NCBI GenBank assembly: GCA_035464115.1 | Contig: DATHSN010000191.1 | Span: 1 to 8,341 of the forward strand | DNA length: 8,341 bases | DNA from: DATHSN01 sp035464115 | GTDB lineage: Bacteria > Actinomycetota > Acidimicrobiia > Acidimicrobiales > SKKL01 | Direction of reading: 5' to 3' | Shown here: positions 5,890-8,341 of the stretch, piece by piece | Layout of the letters: each line of letters starts with the position of its first letter | Position numbering within the stretch: position 1 is the first letter of the stretch | Notes under the pieces: model-generated | What the model saw: the letters and a program-made list of their open reading frames with translations, nothing else | The model's database searches: none | What the model was told of the DNA's origin: nothing | Translations under genes and position numbers: made by a program

Positions 5890-6720
5890 ATGAGCGATTC
5901 TGTCGGCCAGTACCTCAACGAGATCGGGCTCGTCCCCCTCCTCACCGCCCAAGAGGAGCGCGAGCTCGCCCAGACCATCGAGCGGGGCCACGAGGCCCGA
6001 GCTCGCCTCGACGCCGGTGAGACCGGCCCCGAGCTGCGTCGTGCCGTGCGCGACGCCGCCGCGGCGAAGGACCGCTTCATCCGGGCCAACCTGCGCCTGG
6101 TGGTGAGCGTCGCCCGCCGTTACCCCCTCCCCCCGAGCATGGAGCTGCTCGACCTGGTCCAGGAGGGCAACCTGGGCCTCGAGCACGCGGTCGACAAGTT
6201 CGACTGGCGCAAGGGCTTCAAGTTCTCCACCTACGCCACCTTCTGGATCCGCCAGGCCATCGGCCGGGCCCTCGACCAGAAGGCCAGCCTCGTCCGGCTC
6301 CCGGGCGACCGGTCGGCCAGCCTGCGCGCCGCGCTGCGCCAGGTGTCCGGCGACGGCGACGAGCTCGACGACGAGCACGCCCGCCTGCACCGGCTCACCA
6401 CGCCCACCAGCCTCGACCGCACCATCGGCGACGACGACTCCAACGAGCTCGTCGACCTGCTGCCGGACTCCCTCCCGGGGCCCGAGCAGGAGGTCATCGC
6501 CCGGTCCGAGGAGGAGGCCGTCACCGGCCTGCTCGACGTGCTCGATCCTCGGGCCCGCCGGGCGGTGGAGCAGCGCTTCGGGCTCCACGACGGCCGCAAG
6601 CGGTCCTACCGCGAGGTCGGCGAGGAGCTCGGCGTGACCGCCGAAGCCGCCCGCCGCCTCGTCAAGCGGGCGGTGAGCGCGGTGCGTGAGCGCGCCGGCG
6701 CCGCCATCGACGCCGCCTGA
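5890..6720 (+). CDS. Group 2 sigma-70 family RNA polymerase sigma factor (SigB/Hrd-like)
   Basis: A sigma factor of 276 residues that would direct RNA polymerase to a promoter subset. Region 1.2 is at about 4-34 (SVGQYLNEIGLVPLLT), and there is no long region 1.1. Region 2 is well conserved: RFIRANLRLVVSVARRY at 62-78, LDLVQEGNLGLEHAVDKFD at 87-105, and FSTYATFWIRQAI at 112-124. Region 3 is about 17 residues shorter than in HrdB-type factors, with only 35 residues between the RLP at 136-138 and the 3.2 loop SLDRTIGDD at 174-182. Region 4 is at about 206-268, with a helix-turn-helix near 240-262. In its recognition helix, T-A-E-A-A-R-R-L-V replaces the usual T-R-E-R-I-R-Q-I-E. In region 2.4, F118 and G125 stand where sigma-70 has W433 and T440. 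It is divergent from nadD and upstream of the DAHP synthase gene. Being a sigma factor is certain; its regulon and exact orthologue are not. Confidence 0.93.
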   Translation: MSDSVGQYLNEIGLVPLLTAQEERELAQTIERGHEARARLDAGETGPELRRAVRDAAAAKDRFIRANLRLVVSVARRYPLPPSMELLDLVQEGNLGLEHAVDKFDWRKGFKFSTYATFWIRQAIGRALDQKASLVRLPGDRSASLRAALRQVSGDGDELDDEHARLHRLTTPTSLDRTIGDDDSNELVDLLPDSLPGPEQEVIARSEEEAVTGLLDVLDPRARRAVEQRFGLHDGRKRSYREVGEELGVTAEAARRLVKRAVSAVRERAGAAIDAA

Positions 6721-6737
6721 CCCCGTCGCACCGATCG

Positions 6738-6755
6738 CACCCGGCCCCCCGGGTG
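6738..6755 (+). terminator. Hairpin after the sigma gene
   Basis: CACCCGG (6738-6744) and CCGGGTG (6749-6755) form a perfect 7-bp stem with a CCCC loop, 18 bases after the sigma stop codon. There is no T-tract, so it is a weak intrinsic terminator at best. Confidence 0.4.
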
Positions 6756-6758
6756 TCC

Positions 6759-6807
6759 CCACGGGCCCACGGCACCGGTTCCCCCCACCGGTGACCGGGG
6801 CCCGTGG
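6759..6807 (+). other. Large nested inverted repeat between the sigma and DAHP synthase genes
   Basis: The outer arms CCACGGGCCC (6759-6768) and GGGCCCGTGG (6798-6807) are perfect 10-bp complements. Inside, after a 4-base internal loop on each side, CACCGGT (6773-6779) pairs perfectly with ACCGGTG (6787-6793) around a 7-base C-rich loop. No T-tract follows. It could end sigma transcription, act as an operator-like dyad just upstream of the candidate aroG -10, or shape a read-through mRNA. Confidence 0.7.
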
Positions 6808-6822
6808 CGCGTCCGGTCGGCG

Positions 6823-6828
6823 TATCGT
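6823..6828 (+). promoter_or_regulatory. aroG: Possible -10 element for the DAHP synthase gene
   Basis: TATCGT fits TANNNT and would start transcription near 6835, about 30 bases before the GTG, leaving room for the GTGAGG ribosome binding site at 6852-6857. No -35 match is seen at normal spacing; that position falls at the 3' arm of the large inverted repeat. Confidence 0.35.
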
Positions 6829-6865
6829 GTTGCGTTCGCAGGCACCCCTACGTGAGGCTGGAGCG

Positions 6866-8215
6866 GTGAGCGACCCCACATGGACCCCGTCGTCGTGGCG
6901 CGACCGCCCGGCGGCACAGCAGCCCGAGTGGCCCGACGAGGCCGACTTGGAGCGCGTCCTGAAGGTCATCGGCACCCTGCCGCCCCTGGTGTTCGCCGGT
7001 GAGGCCCGGGGCCTCACCCGTCAGCTCGCCCGGGTGGCCCAGGGCGAGGCCTTCCTGCTCCAGGCCGGCGACTGCGCCGAGTCGTTCGACGCGTTCTCCG
7101 CCGACGCCATCCGCGACAAGCTCAAGGTCATCCTGCAGATGGCGGTGGTGCTCACCTATTCGGCGGGCGTGCCCGCGATCAAGGTCGGGCGCATCGCGGG
7201 CCAGTTCGCCAAGCCCCGCTCCTCGGCCACCGAGACGGTGGGCGATCGGGTCCTGCCGTCGTTCCGGGGCCACATGGTCAACGGCCCCGACTTCACCGAC
7301 GCGGCTCGCCGGCCCGACCCCGAGCGCCTCCTGGCCGCCTACCACCAGAGCGCCTCCACCTTGAACCTGCTGCGGGCGTTCACCACCGGCGGCTTCGCCG
7401 ACCTGAGCCGCGTCCACCAGTGGAACCAGCAGTTCGTCGCCACCTCGCCCGCCGGCCAGCGCTACGAGCAGCTCGCCCACGAGATCGACCGGGCCATGCG
7501 GTTCATGGCCGCGTGCGGGGTCGACACCGAGGCCGAGCCCCAGCTGCACCAGGCCGACTTCTGGACCAGCCACGAGGCGCTGGTGCTCGGCTACGAGGAG
7601 GCCCTCACCCGTGAGGACTCCCTCACCGGCGACTGGTACGACTGCTCGGCCCACATGCTCTGGATCGGCGAGCGCACCCGCCAGCTCGACGGCGCCCACG
7701 TCGAGTTCCTCCGTGGCGTCGGCAACCCCATCGGGTGCAAGCTCGGCCCCACGGTCAGCCCCGACGAGGCCCTCGAGCTGTGCGAGGTCCTCAACCCCGA
7801 GCGGGTCCCGGGCCGGCTCACCCTCATCTCACGGATGGGCGCCGACCGCGTCGAGGAGCGCCTGCGACCCCTGCTGCGGGCCGTCACCGACGCCGGTCAC
7901 CCGGTGGTGTGGGCCTGCGATCCCATGCACGGCAACACCTTCACCAGCGGGTCCGGGCACAAGACCCGCCACCTCGAGGACGTCCTCAGCGAGATCAGCG
8001 GTTTCTTCGCCGCCCACCGCGCCGAGCGCACCTGGCCGGGCGGCGTGCACATCGAGCTCACCGGCGACGAGGTCACCGAGTGCCTCGGCGGGTCCACCGA
8101 GGTGCTCGACGAGCACCTCGATCGTCGCTACGAGACCGTGTGCGACCCCCGGCTCAACGGCCGCCAGTCGCTCGATCTCGCCTTCCGCTTGTCCGAGCTG
8201 CTCCGCCAGAGCTGA
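6866..8215 (+). CDS. aroG: Class II 3-deoxy-D-arabino-heptulosonate 7-phosphate (DAHP) synthase
   Basis: Condenses phosphoenolpyruvate with erythrose 4-phosphate, the first step of the shikimate pathway to aromatic amino acids. It has 449 residues and is of the plant/mycobacterial type. All four metal ligands expected from Mycobacterium tuberculosis AroG are present: C70 in GDCAES, H355 in DPMHGN, E397 in IELTGD and D427 in CDPRLN. Substrate-binding blocks are also clear: KVGRIAGQFAKPRSS at 106-120, the stretch with E280 and K292 up to GPTVSPD (294-300), and LISRMGADR at 320-328. I chose GTG at 6866, with GTGAGG eight bases upstream, because the PAAQQPEWPD block at 15-24 then sits near the N-terminus as in relatives. 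The segment before that block is shorter than in the M. tuberculosis enzyme. An open frame continues upstream into the sigma gene but looks non-coding there. Identity is certain. Confidence 0.97.
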   Translation: MSDPTWTPSSWRDRPAAQQPEWPDEADLERVLKVIGTLPPLVFAGEARGLTRQLARVAQGEAFLLQAGDCAESFDAFSADAIRDKLKVILQMAVVLTYSAGVPAIKVGRIAGQFAKPRSSATETVGDRVLPSFRGHMVNGPDFTDAARRPDPERLLAAYHQSASTLNLLRAFTTGGFADLSRVHQWNQQFVATSPAGQRYEQLAHEIDRAMRFMAACGVDTEAEPQLHQADFWTSHEALVLGYEEALTREDSLTGDWYDCSAHMLWIGERTRQLDGAHVEFLRGVGNPIGCKLGPTVSPDEALELCEVLNPERVPGRLTLISRMGADRVEERLRPLLRAVTDAGHPVVWACDPMHGNTFTSGSGHKTRHLEDVLSEISGFFAAHRAERTWPGGVHIELTGDEVTECLGGSTEVLDEHLDRRYETVCDPRLNGRQSLDLAFRLSELLRQS

Positions 8216-8218
8216 CCC

Positions 8219-8235
8219 GCCCGCCGCTGGCGGGC
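8219..8235 (+). terminator. Hairpin just after the DAHP synthase gene
   Basis: GCCCGCC (8219-8225) and GGCGGGC (8229-8235) form a perfect 7-bp GC stem with a GCT loop, three bases after the stop codon. It has no T-tract, but it lies between convergent genes, where a terminator is expected. Confidence 0.45.
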
Positions 8236-8263
8236 CAGCCGGGCCAGCCGGGCCAGCCGGGCC
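8231..8263. repeat. 9-bp tandem repeat between convergent genes
   Basis: CGGGCCAGC occurs three times in a row (8231-8239, 8240-8248, 8249-8257), followed by a partial CGGGCC (8258-8263). All copies are identical, and the array shares its first bases with the hairpin before it. It lies outside both flanking coding regions. Confidence 0.85.
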
Positions 8264-8272
8264 GGTGATGCC

Positions 8273-8341
8273 TCAGGCGCCGAGCGGACCGCGCAGGACC
8301 GAGCGCCCGGAGTGCGTCGGGTCGCCGTCGGCGGGCTCGAT
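8273..8341 (-). CDS. C-terminal end of an unidentified protein, 5' part outside the window
   Basis: Reading leftward from the window edge, one minus-strand frame gives 22 sense codons and then TGA at 8275-8273. All but one codon ends in G or C, as in the other genes here, and the position convergent to the DAHP synthase gene after a hairpin fits a gene end. The visible tail ends SVLRGPLGA. It is too short to identify, and a chance open frame of this length cannot be excluded. Confidence 0.5.
   Translation of the reverse strand: MEPADGDPTHSGRSVLRGPLGA

Noticed and set aside
6686..6865. Upstream start at 6686 for the DAHP synthase gene
   Set aside because: This would overlap the end of the sigma gene and translate the hairpin spacer into Pro-rich sequence unlike any DAHP synthase N-terminus.
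6721..6865. Attenuator with an aromatic leader peptide ahead of aroG
   Set aside because: I found no short frame with clustered Trp, Phe or Tyr codons, and no T-tract after the hairpins.
1..8341. Mobile element, phage, toxin-antitoxin, CRISPR or other defence genes
   Set aside because: No transposase, integrase, repeat-spacer pattern or att-like site next to the tRNA was seen; base and codon use is uniform throughout.

Overview
This window is chromosomal DNA from a very GC-rich bacterium. Codon third positions are almost all G or C, several genes start with GTG, and the gene families are actinobacterial in style: a class II DAHP synthase close to the mycobacterial AroG, a LytR_C-domain protein between nadD and rsfS, and a SigB/Hrd-like group 2 sigma factor. 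A deep-branching actinobacterium such as Acidimicrobiia is a reasonable guess, but it is inference. There are no insertion sequences, phage genes, CRISPR arrays or other signs of transfer. The content is mainly housekeeping.

Layout. (1) 1-3019, minus strand: leuS (leucyl-tRNA synthetase), followed by a small lipoprotein gene that runs off the left edge. (2) 3132-3246, plus strand: a tRNA-Ala(GGC) gene divergent from leuS, closed by a strong hairpin terminator that also separates it from the convergent rsfS. (3) 5627-3257, minus strand: a tight three-gene operon, nadD - LytR_C/LCP-like membrane protein - rsfS, in which both junctions are 4-base start/stop overlaps. (4) 5628-5889: a divergent intergenic region with a strong G-quadruplex-type run and two sequences resembling ECF-sigma promoters. 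(5) 5890-6720, plus strand: a group 2 sigma-70 factor with a shortened region 3 and an altered -35 recognition helix. (6) 6721-6865: a spacer holding two perfect-stem hairpins, one of them large and nested. (7) 6866-8215, plus strand: class II DAHP synthase, first step of the shikimate pathway. (8) 8216-8272: a hairpin and a 9-bp tandem repeat between convergent genes, then the last 22 codons of a minus-strand gene entering from the right edge.

Functionally the window joins translation (leuS, tRNA-Ala, ribosome silencing by RsfS), NAD synthesis (nadD), envelope biology (LCP-like protein, lipoprotein), transcription control (the sigma factor) and aromatic amino-acid synthesis. I saw no obviously new multi-gene system. 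The points most worth a second look are the divergent sigma factor and its upstream region, the large hairpin ahead of the DAHP synthase gene, and the LCP-like protein that seems to have lost catalytic residues.
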